This document shows positions 24,201 through 35,957 of a stretch of DNA of 64,000 bases, piece by piece. Source of the DNA: Gymnogyps californianus (Eukaryota; Chordata; Aves; Accipitriformes; Cathartidae). The stretch covers positions 22,033,332 to 22,097,331 of the forward strand of contig NC_059482.1 in the NCBI RefSeq assembly GCF_018139145.2, written 5' to 3'. How positions within the stretch are numbered: the first letter of the stretch is position 1; every line of letters begins with the position of its first letter. The notes beneath the pieces are model-generated. The model was not told the DNA's origin, made no database searches, and was given only the letters and a program-made list of their open reading frames with translations. The position numbers were made by a program, and so were the translations under genes.

Positions 24201-26329
24201 TAATCCAGTAAACCCAGTTTGTTAGGTCAAAGCATCCAATACTCCATCTCTGTGCTGAAAAATCCTGTGTAGAGTCAGCATCTCACAACTCTCTCTCTCC
24301 CTCTTCTTCACTGCACCTACGCTCTATTTTCATACCCTTGGATGGTCTTGTACCCTATGATGTCTCCAACCCCATGCCTCCATATAGTGTACGGGTACTA
24401 TAGGGAGGGATGCAACGCGGCTCCAAGCACTGTGCCTTGTAGGATAATTTCCTCAGCTTTCAGAGCTTGGTGGGGACATTCCGAAACAGGGGTGCTGTCA
24501 GACTGATCCTCTCCAGCCCCGTAGCATGGCAGAGCACAGTGTCTGTAATGTCAGAAAAAGGCAGAGCTCACCAAGATCTGCTTCCAGACACCATTTTCAA
24601 CTCAAACGTACTGGAATGACATTTATCTCCCTGAATATCATGGAGAAGAAACTCATTATCCTGCCTTAACAATAAGAACGACAGGAAGAGACTTTCTATA
24701 TTTATACTATTATTATTTTTTATTACCAAGTCTATGCAGTTAAGAGCTGGGTATGGACATGCAGAGGGAGGACAGGCACAAAGCCAGACTGCATAATGGG
24801 GAGTGCTCTGGCAGGTTTTTTTTTTCCTTTATGAAAAAGTGGTCAAAATGTGGCCATGTTTTCTGGTAGATACCAGGGCAAGGGAGAGCTCTGAACAAGG
24901 AACAGCAGAAGGATGCTGAATTGGCCCCATGGATTCACTTAAGAGCTCTTCCTTGGAGTGAAATGCACAACAGAAAATATCAAAGTCCTTAGATAAATGA
25001 GTAACAGGCAAGGAATGTCATGATGAAGTGACCAGATGTAAGAGTTGAGCTCTCAGTACTGAGAGGAAAGGTTAGGGTTGGAGATGGGCTGAAAAATGCA
25101 CTGAAGATGAAAGCAGATAGGTTACGCTTGATGCCATAGAGAAGGAAATCCAGAGAAAGGAGGCAAAGAGAAGTGATGTGAGCAGCGCATTAGACTAGGA
25201 AATGGTGGCATCTGCAGCTGGCTTGCGAATGGGCAAGAGCCTGAATTTGCTCAGGCCAGAAAACAAAAGTTGCAGCAACCAAGACAAAAGTCACAACTGT
25301 GCAGATAGAGAATAAAGGACACAGAGGTCAGCAGATGGGTCTATAAACTTACACAGATCTCTCATTCCCTTCTACTCCACTGATCCTCCTCCCTCTCTCA
25401 TATGCGTGTGTGCTTGTACATACCAACACACAAAGCCATTATGTGACATTAAGATTGGCTTTAACACACCACCACATCCTTACTCAGCAAAAGTTAAGCA
25501 CACATTCAACTTAAGCTGCTTAAATTCTCCACTAGAGACTAAAACAGTCCTGAATTTAAGTCTGTAAGGCTGGCACTCCTTTCCCCTACCACCTATGCCA
25601 CAACTCCTGAATACTGCATCTCATATTTACACTTTAAGCTCTCCAGGACAGGGAACATAACTCATTCATTCCCAAAGCACAGTTTTAAGTGTTCTGTGAT
25701 AATAATTAATCATCAAGTTATTATGGAAGTCATTTAAAAGAATTAGTGACATTAAACTAAATCTTCACTACCTCTGTTGTTAATAATGATGCAGCCCTTG
25801 TTAGAGCCTCTATAACAGAGAAATTAATCCCCTAACATTAGTAGGAAAATGGCCTCTCTTGTGAAAGCCCCTGTAAATATATTTGTTCAAAGACAATTGC
25901 CAGCTAATGATCTACTAGCCTGTGGAGCGGTGTATTGGTCTGATTCTCAAGCCAACTTGTCATGCCAGCTGGGAGGCCAATTCTTTTCTGCTGGGGTTGC
26001 TAGAACCACAGGGCTCACCCAGGAGCTCAGTGGTAGGTATCTGAGCAACTTCTCACAGCACAAGCAGCAAGGAACCAACCATTGATCACTGCCATCAAGA
26101 GACTCAGTCGTTAATGTGAAAGTTCACAGATATGGTAGAGGGTCCAGAGGCACTCAGACAGCAAGAAAAGAGTTGGTGCAATGCAGTGATGATATGTCAC
26201 ACAGTATGGTCCCCAGCACTGGCTGGAATAACCACTCCTGGCACACCATGGCCTCATCACATAGGGAGAATATGGTTGTTCTGCTCTTGGGCTGCAAGGG
26301 GACATCCTGACCTGGTCAACAGGAGGGAA

Positions 26330-26758
26330 CACTCAAGATTTGGTGGAGGATACCAAACTGGGGGGAGCAGCCACCACACTGGAGGGCTGGGCTGCTATTC
26401 AGAGGGACCACAACAGGCTGGAGAAATAAGGCTGATGTGAATTTCACGTAGTTCAGGGATGGAAAATGCGAAACCCTGTATTGGGGATGGAATAACCCCT
26501 AGTACAGGCTGGGCACTGACAGGATAGAAAGCATTTCTACAGAAGAGGACCTCATGGGCTGGAGCACAGGACATACAGGGAGATGCTGAGATAAATGGGT
26601 TTGTACAGCCTTGAGAAGGAAAGATGAAGGCTGATCTTACTTACTACTTGTGTTACTTGCAAACCTGATCAAACTTTGACACTGGTCTTGCTCTGAGCAG
26701 TGTGTTTGCTCAGATGATCTCCAGAGGTCCCTTCCAACCAAAGTTATTCTATGATTTT
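26330..26758 (+). mobile_element. CR1 LINE remnant with internal deletions
   Basis: Plus-strand CR1. It begins around the catalytic-loop region of the reverse transcriptase ('gatttggtggaggataccaaactggg', corresponding to FADDTKLG, with the aspartate region damaged). It continues through 'ggctgggctgctattcagagggacc' and 'ggaataacccctagtacaggctggg'. It then jumps to 'ctggagcacaggacatacagggag ... gccttgagaagga' and finally to the 3' end 'ccagaggtcccttccaacc ... ttctatgattttta'. The consensus segments between these blocks are missing, so at least two internal deletions have occurred. The element is dead and lies antisense to HYDIN. Confidence 0.8.
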
Positions 26759-26935
26759 TATCTTCTAAATCAGCCCAATTCCACTTCACATATTCCCCCA
26801 ATTTCTCATATTTCCTGTACATCTGTGCATATATGTCTAGGCAGATGGTAGACAGACAGGCATTAGAGGAACTCAACCTTTAAGAAAGTTCCCAATGAAG
26901 AATTCATTATGACATTTTGCTGAACACTTAAAGGA

Positions 26936-26949
26936 AAAAAAAAAAAAAA
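26936..26949 (+). repeat. A14 homopolymer
   Basis: Fourteen consecutive A residues. CR1 elements normally end in a short octamer repeat, not poly(A), so this is not the tail of the nearby CR1. There is no recognisable retrocopy body upstream. Confidence 0.9.
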
Positions 26950-28725
26950 GAGTAGAAACACAGGAACTTCAGAGTATTTAAAAAGAAATCTGAATGAAAG
27001 TGGGGGCGATTTAATTAGAATAAAATGCTGCTTATATTCAAAGATTTAAATCATCTGTCTGAAATTTCAAACTGGCTTTCAAAAGTTCATAATGAAATGG
27101 AAGAGATAACTGATTCCTTCAGCTGACAAGAGAAATCATATCAGCTTTTGATCTCTGTACACATGCAATCCAGTTATTCAGAACTCTACTTTTTTGCGTA
27201 GTTTGAAGTAACACTTTTGTAATGCTTCCCATTTCTTTATTGCAAATCAGGACTGAAATATTTAATCGCTGAAGTTCAGAAACTCTTAAAATCCATATCA
27301 AGCAGGATTCAACATACGCTGTATCACCCAATAGAATAGTTGGCAAGTACATTGCAAAAAGATGCTAGACTTTACTGGGTATTTATTTTGGTGGTGACAA
27401 CTAGATCTGGAAATCCCAGAGGAAAACTGTACAGTGATTTACAAGTTCCTGCCTACATATTTCCACAGTGAGAAGCAGCAGGCTGCTTCAATAGTATCCT
27501 AGAAGCCTGCTTAAATAGCCTTGCCAGGCTTTGGTGGAAGCTCCTCTTGGACCCTCACATTTCACAGGAGAAGAGTAAAAAGTCTTCTTTTGAGCCCTGT
27601 TTTCCTGGGGAAGAAATTGAAGCAACTCAGGTGCACCAAGTCAGACAGCAGCAGGTCTGTGCTGCATTCTTGACCTCAACTCCTACACCAAGACCTCTGG
27701 GACCAAGCAACTCTCAACTAATTACCAGCCAACTGAACTGGTTTCCTTGCAGATGCGGTGTCAAAAACACATTACCCTCTCTGATTCAGCAAACTGGAAA
27801 ACCAGTGACTGTATTCCAAGACCAATAGGACCAGTACAGGCTGTCCGCAACACAGTTCACATCAGGCATTTGATTAGGGGACCACTGGAATACCGTGGGC
27901 TTGTGGCCCCCCAGAGAAGGGGTGTATTTGGCTGATAGTGGTATGTAACCTTTTCAGAAGGTTGATCAGGAGGTTGCAAGTTAGCTACTAACATACTCTA
28001 GCACTCTCCAGGAAATCTGGGAGAGATAAAGCTCTAGAAGAAAAGGCCCCCAACCCATACACCAGATATTTGCTGCATCTTTTGCCTGTGCCCTCATTAG
28101 CATTCTGCTTTGGGGCTGTAGCGCAGTTTTGAAGCCGGTGTCTGCTCATCTCCATTTAAGAGCTCATTCTACTTAAGAATATTTGGTTCTAGGGACCAGA
28201 CCAAACCTACTGGAAAACAAAGTTCCTGGATCACACAATGTTATTGTCAGGGCCTCAATACCAATTGCTTTGATCTCCGATCGCACTTGCTAATATAGAC
28301 ACAGCTGCTGATAAATTCTTAAATGTCTCTTTCACCAGCTCATAGCTGGCCATTTCCTAACACTATATTTGGTCTACATGAACTGAGCTCCTGGAGCTGT
28401 CGTCTGCCATGCAGTATCTTAAACAGCCCAAGGGCAGTCAAGTTGCCTGGCTACATTTGCTCTTTCAATCTAACAGAATCAGTCTTGCAAGACGCTGCGT
28501 TGGAGACATCACTGCAGTACAAAACATGGCTGCAGCTTGCAGAGTTTTATCAAAGGTTGCATCATGCTTAAAACGCTATAAGCAACAGCAAAACCCACAT
28601 GTCCTGCCCGTTTCCAGCTATGGCTGCAATTCAGCAGCTCAGATGCTCTGGTTTCTTTTTGTTACTGTTTACCACCTATATTATCACGCAACAGTGTTCT
28701 GCGCAATAAAGATGAGCTCCTTTAC

Positions 28726-28925
28726 CTCTGAGTGCTGATGCAGTAGCGGGCCTCCCGATTACCGATGTTGCGAACCAGCAGAGTTTTCTGGGTGCTGTAC
28801 TTGACTGGACAGACGGAGAAGTTCAGCTGGTCAGGGAAGTCCAGGATAGCTCGGGCACCTATAGCTCGGATTGGCACAATAAACTTTTCCCTTTCTGTGA
28901 TGCAGGTGAGCTGGTGGAAGTAATC
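28726..28925 (-). CDS. HYDIN: HYDIN coding exon 5 (residues ~168-234)
   Basis: A 200-base exon with acceptor CCTGCAG|GATTAC (preceded by a pyrimidine tract) and donor CAGAG|GTAAAG, ending in phase 2. It completes the first ASH domain (DYFHQLTCITEREKFIVPI, then RAIGAR) and begins the second (ILDFPDQLNFSVCPVKYST, LLVRNIGNREARYCISTQ). The 'N.G...A.Y.I' pattern in NIGNREARYCI is the typical ASH strand-turn-strand signature. The two cysteines at residues 175 and 206 lie in different domains. The join to exon 6 gives TQ-S-PFSADPS without interruption. Confidence 0.96.
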
Positions 28926-29504
28926 CTGCAGGGAAAGAAACAAATTTCAGCACAGTGCATTTAGTACCATCCCCATGGCAGAAGAAAAACTGCTGTTTTC
29001 TATGACTAACAGCAGCATTCAATAATGTAATAGTACTTTTTACCTTAATGACCTTTCATTCCAGTACTGTGACTTGGACAGGGCTGTTAACTTGCAAAGA
29101 AGAAACAACCCCATTAACTCACCTGCTTTTGCAGCAAGCTGGCAGAACCAGACAAAATTATCTAATACTTTGATTCTGTGGCACCAAAATAGAGTAATTT
29201 CATGTAAGGGATTACAGCAGTAACAGAACCTGCTTCCATCACCACTGCAGACTATTCAAGGCACCACTAAGAACCCGGTTGTGCCGCAGCACTAACTCCA
29301 ACCCCAGCAATGCAGCGACCTCGTTGAAGCTTGGCAGGGGATGCTCAGGTACATTTTCAAAAGGACTTTGCCACGTGCACGATCAACAGTCAGTCTTTGG
29401 TGAAATACTTAAGCTGGACATGATAATTGTTTTAATATCAGGTGAGTGTAGGATACATGTGTATTTCCCACCCCTTCCCATAGCATTATAGGGACAAGGC
29501 TGGG

Positions 29505-29800
29505 GACACACACCCTTAAAAGGTTATCTGATCCATCTCCCCAGCCCAGAACTGGCTCGGCTCTACATCCAAACTACTGAGAGATGTTTGACAAGTACTT
29601 AAAAGCACTAACAATTCCACCCCTGCCCTCAGCAGCCTATTCCAGCTCTACCCTAGACTTACAGTTCTTCCTGTGTCTAATCTCAATTTCCCTTTCCATC
29701 TCATCCTAGCCTCAGGGGATGCAGGAAATAGCTTTGCTTCCTCTCTGCAGCAGGGCTGATGCCTTTATCACATCTGTCTCTTGTAAGGTCTCTAGAAGTG
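29505..29800 (-). mobile_element. Ancient CR1-family 3' fragment
   Basis: The plus strand shows the reverse complement of an old CR1 3' end: 'ggttatctgatccatctcccc', 'gagagatgtttgacaagtacttaaaagc', 'cagcctattccag' and 'cttcctgtgtctaatctcaatttccct', then 'gatgcctttatcacatctgtc'. The block order matches the RT C-terminal and 3' UTR part of CR1 elements, but divergence is high. Edges are estimates. Confidence 0.6.
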
Positions 29801-32800
29801 ACTTGGTGCCTTGTTAGCATGCCTACCTGAGGCAGGTGCTATCAGGAGCTGCAAATGGGAGACACTCAAGACATCCCTAAAAGAGGAAACTCAACTGTGC
29901 TATTCCCAGTCATTGGCTTGTTCAGAAAAGAGCCAGACAGTCCCCCCCAAGCTGTCTGGCATTTAGCAGTAGGAAGGCGAATCAAATCACCAAAGTCATT
30001 TTACTGTAGGGATGAGCAGATCGATCTCCAGATGTACGGTGTGGCATCGCTGTGCTGGAAGTTATCGCCCTGCCCCTGCTGAAAGCAGTGGCAACACAGT
30101 TGCAGTAGGGCCAGGAACCATTACCTCCAGCAGCAATTTCATTGACAAGTTGATAAAAGCTCTGCCTCTTATCACTCACTTGCTGTGCTGATCTTTTTTC
30201 CTCGGTGCTTTTAACTCATTTGATATTTTTATAACTGTTGAGGCCACAAGCAGACAGTCTGATTTAGGAATTGCACACAGCAGCAAACTCCCTTAACCAG
30301 AACAGATTCAGATTCCTCTGTGTTTGGGATTTCCTGCTCTCCCACACCCGTTCTCTCCAAGCCTGGAAGGGACCTAAGGCAGCCAGACGAGGTACAGACA
30401 CATAGCTCTTGCTTTAACACAACAGCTAACACCCAGTGCCTACCAACCACCTGCTCAGCTGGGGTTTAAGATTGCCGTAACAGACACTGTCACATCCAAG
30501 ATGTAAAAAGAATAAAGAAGGATCTTTTTTCCTAGACATCTCAAATATTCACACTGGAAATTGCAGAAGGGCTTTTGCTTCTCATATTTGGAAGGTAAAA
30601 TACCAGGAAGGGAACTGCGGCAAATGACCTACAGAATTGAATATCACATTTCAGGAGAGCGTTTCATCTTCAGCAAGTCTTCCTGAATTAGCAATTTTGT
30701 ACTCAATCTTGCAGTCTAAGCCCTCAAAAAAAAAGCTATGGGCAGCCCATATGAATTTAAAACACCTATTGTCTGGTTACCTCACATCCTGGACTGTTTA
30801 GATCCTCAGAAACTGCATTAGCAAGTGAAGAATGCTATTTACTTTTTTTTTTGTTAATTTGGCCACACTACTGTAACAAAGGCATTGCAAATCCAATTGA
30901 AAGCTGCGTGCCTTAGTAAGTCTTGGCATGCCGTATTTACTTATCTCTCCCTTCCAGATGCCAGGTTAGACAGAGGAGGATGCAAGGAGTTCAGATCAGC
31001 AGGAGGATAAAGAAAAAAGCTTCAACAATTGGAGGTATTTGAGGGAAGTAAAAGGAAATAATTTTCAAGTCATTGGCATTGCTAAGGAGTCAGTGGGTCA
31101 ACAGCAATGTAAATAAGAACCCAAGGAATAAATGCCCCCCCCCAAAAGCAAGCACAGGCAGCCTTCCCAGCTCCTTGGCTGGCGAGGGGCACTGGGACCA
31201 CCTGCACAGCAATGCAGGGGGAAAGGGACTTCTCCAGGTATGTGAAGGCAAGGCTAAAGCAACAAGGATTTGGCCTCAGAGAGACAACCGTGACCTTGAG
31301 AGAGAAAGCTGCCTCTGGCCATTCCTGCACATGCACGCTGTGTGCTGAGCCCCTTCTCCAGGGACACCCTGTGACATCGCATCCCGTGCAAGGCTTGACT
31401 CAAAGCACTTCAGAGCATGCTGACCCTTCAACCATGCTCTATGACCCCACCAAAGCGGGACCTTGCACCAAGCTGAATGCAGTGTCAGGCCAAATGGGGG
31501 GAAACCCAAGGAAAGAGGGGTGCTAGACAGAAGCTGGCTGTTCATGCTGCTGCGAACCCGTGGTCCCTTAAGCTTTTGAAAGCTGAATCGCCCTCCCTTG
31601 GGAGGAGATAAAGGCTGCAATTCTCCACTGTAACACTGCCCTGTGTTACCAACTCTGCTATGCACTTGCTTACAATCTATGAAAGTTGAAACCAGTTTAC
31701 AGCCTTGTTTTACTTTGCAACTGCAAAGCCTTAGACTGTTTCAAACCAGGTTTCTAAACAAACATGCCTGGGTGAGAGAGGGGTTGCATCACTTCTATGC
31801 TTTAAAGATTCTTTTTAGACCCACCAGCTTCAGGCTATAGATTTTCATGAAAGTACAACTTCATCCTTCATACAACTCCTCTCTCAATTTCAAGAAAAAT
31901 ACAGATTGTACGACGGTTCCTCTTCTCTTATTCCCCTTTGATAAGCAATAAGTTACAAGCTCCGGCCTTCCAAGTATCACCACTGGTATTTGAATTAGCA
32001 CCCACTGAAACTAAAGCAACTGCTTGTCTCAGATGTTATTTCAGGCTCTTTGCAAACTCAGGCTAACATTAATTACTGTTACAGCGATATCAACCTTAAC
32101 TGCCCAGTACGCCAAACTCAGATGTCAGTTTTGCTGCATAATCGATCCTAAATTCTTCACCGAATTCCTTGCAGCAGACAACTTGCAAAGAAAAGATCAT
32201 TGTAGCATGAGGTAAGAGTAAGTCAAGCGGGGAAAGCCCCCTGCTGAAACCATGATATCATAAAGGCTGGAAAATAAGGGCCGTTAAAAGAAAGGAGAGA
32301 CTGGAGGATGAAGATAGCTTCACATGAGAAAAGGTACCCCTTCTCCTGCCTCCCTCAGCTACCAATTCACAAGAGGCTTTGAAATCAGCCACTGTGCTCC
32401 AGGTTCATTTTGCGCAGGGCCGTTTGCCTTGATCTTCTGCCCCTTTCCTCCCCCAAAAGTCATCTTAAAAGTATACTTGGAATAGCTTCTGTGTGCTACA
32501 AAACATCTAACAGGGCTGGACTGAATTTTAAAGGAGTTAATTTCAGTAATGCAATAACTCATCATCCTGTCATATTTCATATCAATGAGCATTAATTCAG
32601 TCTCCACTGAGCATCAGTAATGAATTTTGCAAACCTTACAGACTGAACTTGTGTTGCCTGAAAATATTGTATTTCTACAGTGAAAAGAGCAAGAGGACAA
32701 AACACAATAAGCTGTGCTATGTTTTTATATGCTTCTTGCTTCTTTCTTCCTTTAAGATAATCTATTAATAAGCCTGAAGGACACACAAATGTACGTATTC

Positions 32801-33186
32801 CTGTCTTGTTTATTTGCCAGTCAATTCCACAATGGTTTCCAATTAGGCAGAGACTGTCAGACCGTAATGCAAGGACACCCGGGAACACAGGGTGGCATGA
32901 GAACACCCACACTGTACAACTGGAGCCATAAAACAGAAATGTGTAAATCAGAAGCAGCAAGAGTAACTAACTGGAAATGTTGCCCAGTAGAAAAATTAGC
33001 ATTTCATATTTATTATGCAAGTGCCAATAAACACAGAGACATGTCAGCTATTTATTTACTTTCTGACAGTCCAATCGTGTGGCATGTTCCCAAATGACTG
33101 TGAGACAATAGGAAACTGCTCATTTTTCAAGAAAGGGCCACATGGCATTTCAGCTGCTAACAACTCATGTGGTCCTTTTAAGGCTT

Positions 33187-33260
33187 AGCCCCAATTCAGC
33201 TCTGTGCTTTACTCCCGTGAATCAGGAGTGACTGTGCTGAAGTCAGAGTTACCCCAGGGA
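33187..33260. repeat. Possible ancient amniote interspersed repeat fragment
   Basis: The stretch 'agccccaattcagctctgtgc ... actcccgtgaatcaggagtgac ... ctgaagtcagagttacccca' resembles a common very old repeat in reptiles and birds, with the self-complementary 'actcccattgac / gtcaatgggagt' theme. It is heavily decayed, and I identify it only by the order of short blocks. Confidence 0.35.
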
Positions 33261-35822
33261 AGAACAGATTCAAAGCAAGAGAATTACATAAACCAACTCC
33301 ACATCAGGAGGATTCTCCAACCCTGACAGAGGGGTTTGTACCTGCATCCCAGTTCACTGGGTTATCCACAATCCCTGTGGATCGTGGAGCAGCAGAGATG
33401 TAGAGGTTGTTCAAAGGTAGCACTCATAAGCCTTCCGCAACTAAAACACAGCTATTCTGCATGCAAGTAACTGCAAGCCCAATGCAGGTGGCTTTACAGA
33501 ACCATTTCCCAAAGCCTGACTCTTTGCTAAGGGGTTTTCAAGGTGCTGTGCACCTCCTGACCACGCTATTGATGCATTTCTAGCACAGCTACAGCACTCT
33601 GGTATTTCACTGACTCACACTCCATCAAGTACGAGACAAAACGTTCGATTTGTACAAAATTCTGATACTGCTGTATAAATCCCCACGTGTTCCTCACTGA
33701 GCAGCATGCATCCCTCTCCCGATGCCCTGCACAACCCCTGCAAGGAGCACAAACCCCAGTTCAGCAGAAACCCCCGGGGTGTCACTGAAGCTGTGCAGAG
33801 GACCTCTCGCTGGCAGAGCTCCCTCCTCCAAACACTCGCCAGTTCAAGGGCAAGACAAGGGACAAAGTATTGGACATTAGTGCTCTCCGGGGTTATCTCA
33901 CCCTACTTCTATTTGTGGTGATGTTCATATGTTGCTCTGCTGCCTCTCTAAACTTGAAGAGCAGCACTTTGCCCTTCATGGGCACCAATTTACCTCTTCC
34001 ACCCCCAAAATGAACACTAATTAATACTAATAAATCACATGTTAAAGGCACCAGTGTACTTTGCAAAGCCTACCTCGGTGAGATTAAGCTCTTGTGTCAC
34101 TTGGGTAGTTTGGAGAACTGCCCTAGGCCAACGTAATTTTTAACCTAAATATTAATGATGTTAAATAATTTCTCAGTCTGCTCCAAAGGAACAGATTATT
34201 TCACAAGCATGGGGAGCTAGCGGCCACGGGGCATTTCCTCTTTAGTTTTCTATATCCATGCTGTTTGAGGATAGGACAAAGTATTAAACTAAATTTAAGC
34301 AGCAAGTGAAAGACAAGAGAACAGGTACGCCCAAAGAGATCTTGCACCTCTGGCCTGGTGCAGAAACATCTGCTGGCTCAAAGCTGTCCCCTAACCTCGC
34401 CTCTCCAACAGAGTCATGCTAAGAGGTAGCAGGATGCTGGTGAAAGAGTCAGCCTGCCTGTCTTTGTTTCCCTGCAATGCTTCCTCCCCTCCATGCCATG
34501 TACTAAATCCTTCCGTATCAACAAGCCTCCAGATAACAGCATTGACCCTTCACATCACAGCACTGAGAATCAGACTTGCCAGGGCCACAGCACTGATGTT
34601 CAAACCTCTAAGCAAAAGCATGACATGTTTGGGATGGAACAGATATTGTAGCTGCTCTGTCAACTGATAACATGCATGAAGACAGAACCACACCACAGGC
34701 TCCGGGGCAAGGTGTCTGCCTGCAGATTGTACCTGCCCATTTATTCCTACGCATGCTCTTTCAGGCAGATGTCTCAAAGTCATCTGCAGCACACCAACCT
34801 CCTGCTGAGTTAAGGCCATCTAGAGCTCAGCGTGTCTATCCCTGCCACGTGCACAGCACTCCCTCTCCCCGAAACTCGCAGCTGGATCGCAGGCAGGCAA
34901 GTATCCTCGGGGACAGCACAGCTGCAAGGCTTGAAAACAGAGGGTATGAAAAAGCATCATCTTTGCTCCAGTCCAGGGTGAGGCAAGGAAGCGGCTGCCA
35001 GATGGGAAAGAGAAAAGCTCTCTGGATTTATTTGTTCCTCTAGTATTTTCCATAATAATTAACCCCCTACCATTGAGTAGAGAGATGACTAAACATCTTA
35101 TCTACACCCCTCCCTGCCATTTTCCTACTGTTCCACGTGCATCGTCCCTCGCAAATGCTCAAGAAAGGGCAGGGAGGGAAAGCACAGCCCATCAGTCCCT
35201 GCTGCAGCAGCTAACAGCACCATGCAATGCCAAGATGTGACTAGCTGCAGCCTGCCTGACCACAGCAGGAGCAGACCTCACAGCAGGGCGTGGGCTACAA
35301 CCAGCATGCAAGAAAAGTGACAACTTTAGACATAAAGTTCAGCTGTCTCACTGCTGCGTCCAACATGATATACATTAAGGTGACTCCAGTTTTCAAAGGT
35401 GGTGGTTCTCACTCTGATCAGGTTCACTTCGAGTCCTCCAAATAACAGGTCACTTTTAAACAGACTTTGGTATTTATAAGTAGTGGAGCAAACCCATAAT
35501 TATGCAGCAATGGACAGATACTAGAAACCAACACCTTGAGGGGCCACCCCACCACAGACGGTAGACTCATCCCTGAAGCCAACAGACATTAAGTGTTCCA
35601 GCACTGAAGGATAAAAACAATCTGAAACACCTAAGAGCCTCCAGCCTATGAGAGCATAATCTTCACCGTGGGGAAAGAGTTTCCCCCAGTTCTACATCCA
35701 GTGCAACCCCACTGAAACCAGGATAGTTCCTCAAGACCCACACCAGATGCCCTGTTCTGAATCCAGCCCTGCAGGTTCACCTTCCACTGACAACACCAAT
35801 CTCTTGGGACCTCCAGTCTCAC

Positions 35823-35957
35823 CTTGTTCTCCTCAGGGGTGAAAAGGATGCGGAAAGTTGAAGGCATGCCAGGCGCTACCTTACGGCACACATCATTGGG
35901 GCTGATCAACTTGAAGTAAGGTGAGTTCTCCAAGACAACCTTCACCAGCCGAGGAAC
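35823..35957 (-). CDS. HYDIN: HYDIN coding exon 4 (residues 123-167)
   Basis: A 135-base, phase 0-0 exon with acceptor CCTGCAG|GTTCCT and donor AACAAG|GTGAGA. It encodes 45 residues of the first ASH domain: VPRLVKVVLENSPYFKLI, then SPNDVCRKVAPGMPS and TFRILFTPEENK. The 'K(V/L)APG....F.I.F.P' motif is the classic central segment of ASH/MSP-like folds. The open frame continues a few codons past the donor before leaving homology, which confirms the donor position. Confidence 0.96.

Larger units (their letters stand above)
21216..28725 (-). other. HYDIN: HYDIN intron between coding exons 5 and 6 (7.5 kb)
   Basis: Contains one rearranged CR1 remnant (26330-26758), a T-run at 24816-24825 and an A-run at 26936-26949. 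The AT-rich parts at about 21900-22330 and 25680-25920 are dense in ATTA motifs and look like possible conserved non-coding sequence, but I cannot test conservation here. No other exon is supported. Confidence 0.8.
28926..35822 (-). other. HYDIN: HYDIN intron between coding exons 4 and 5 (6.9 kb)
   Basis: Unique sequence with two old repeat relics (about 29505-29800 and 33187-33260) and a C-run at about 31136-31143. No exon, RNA gene or strong regulatory motif was recognised. Confidence 0.85.
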
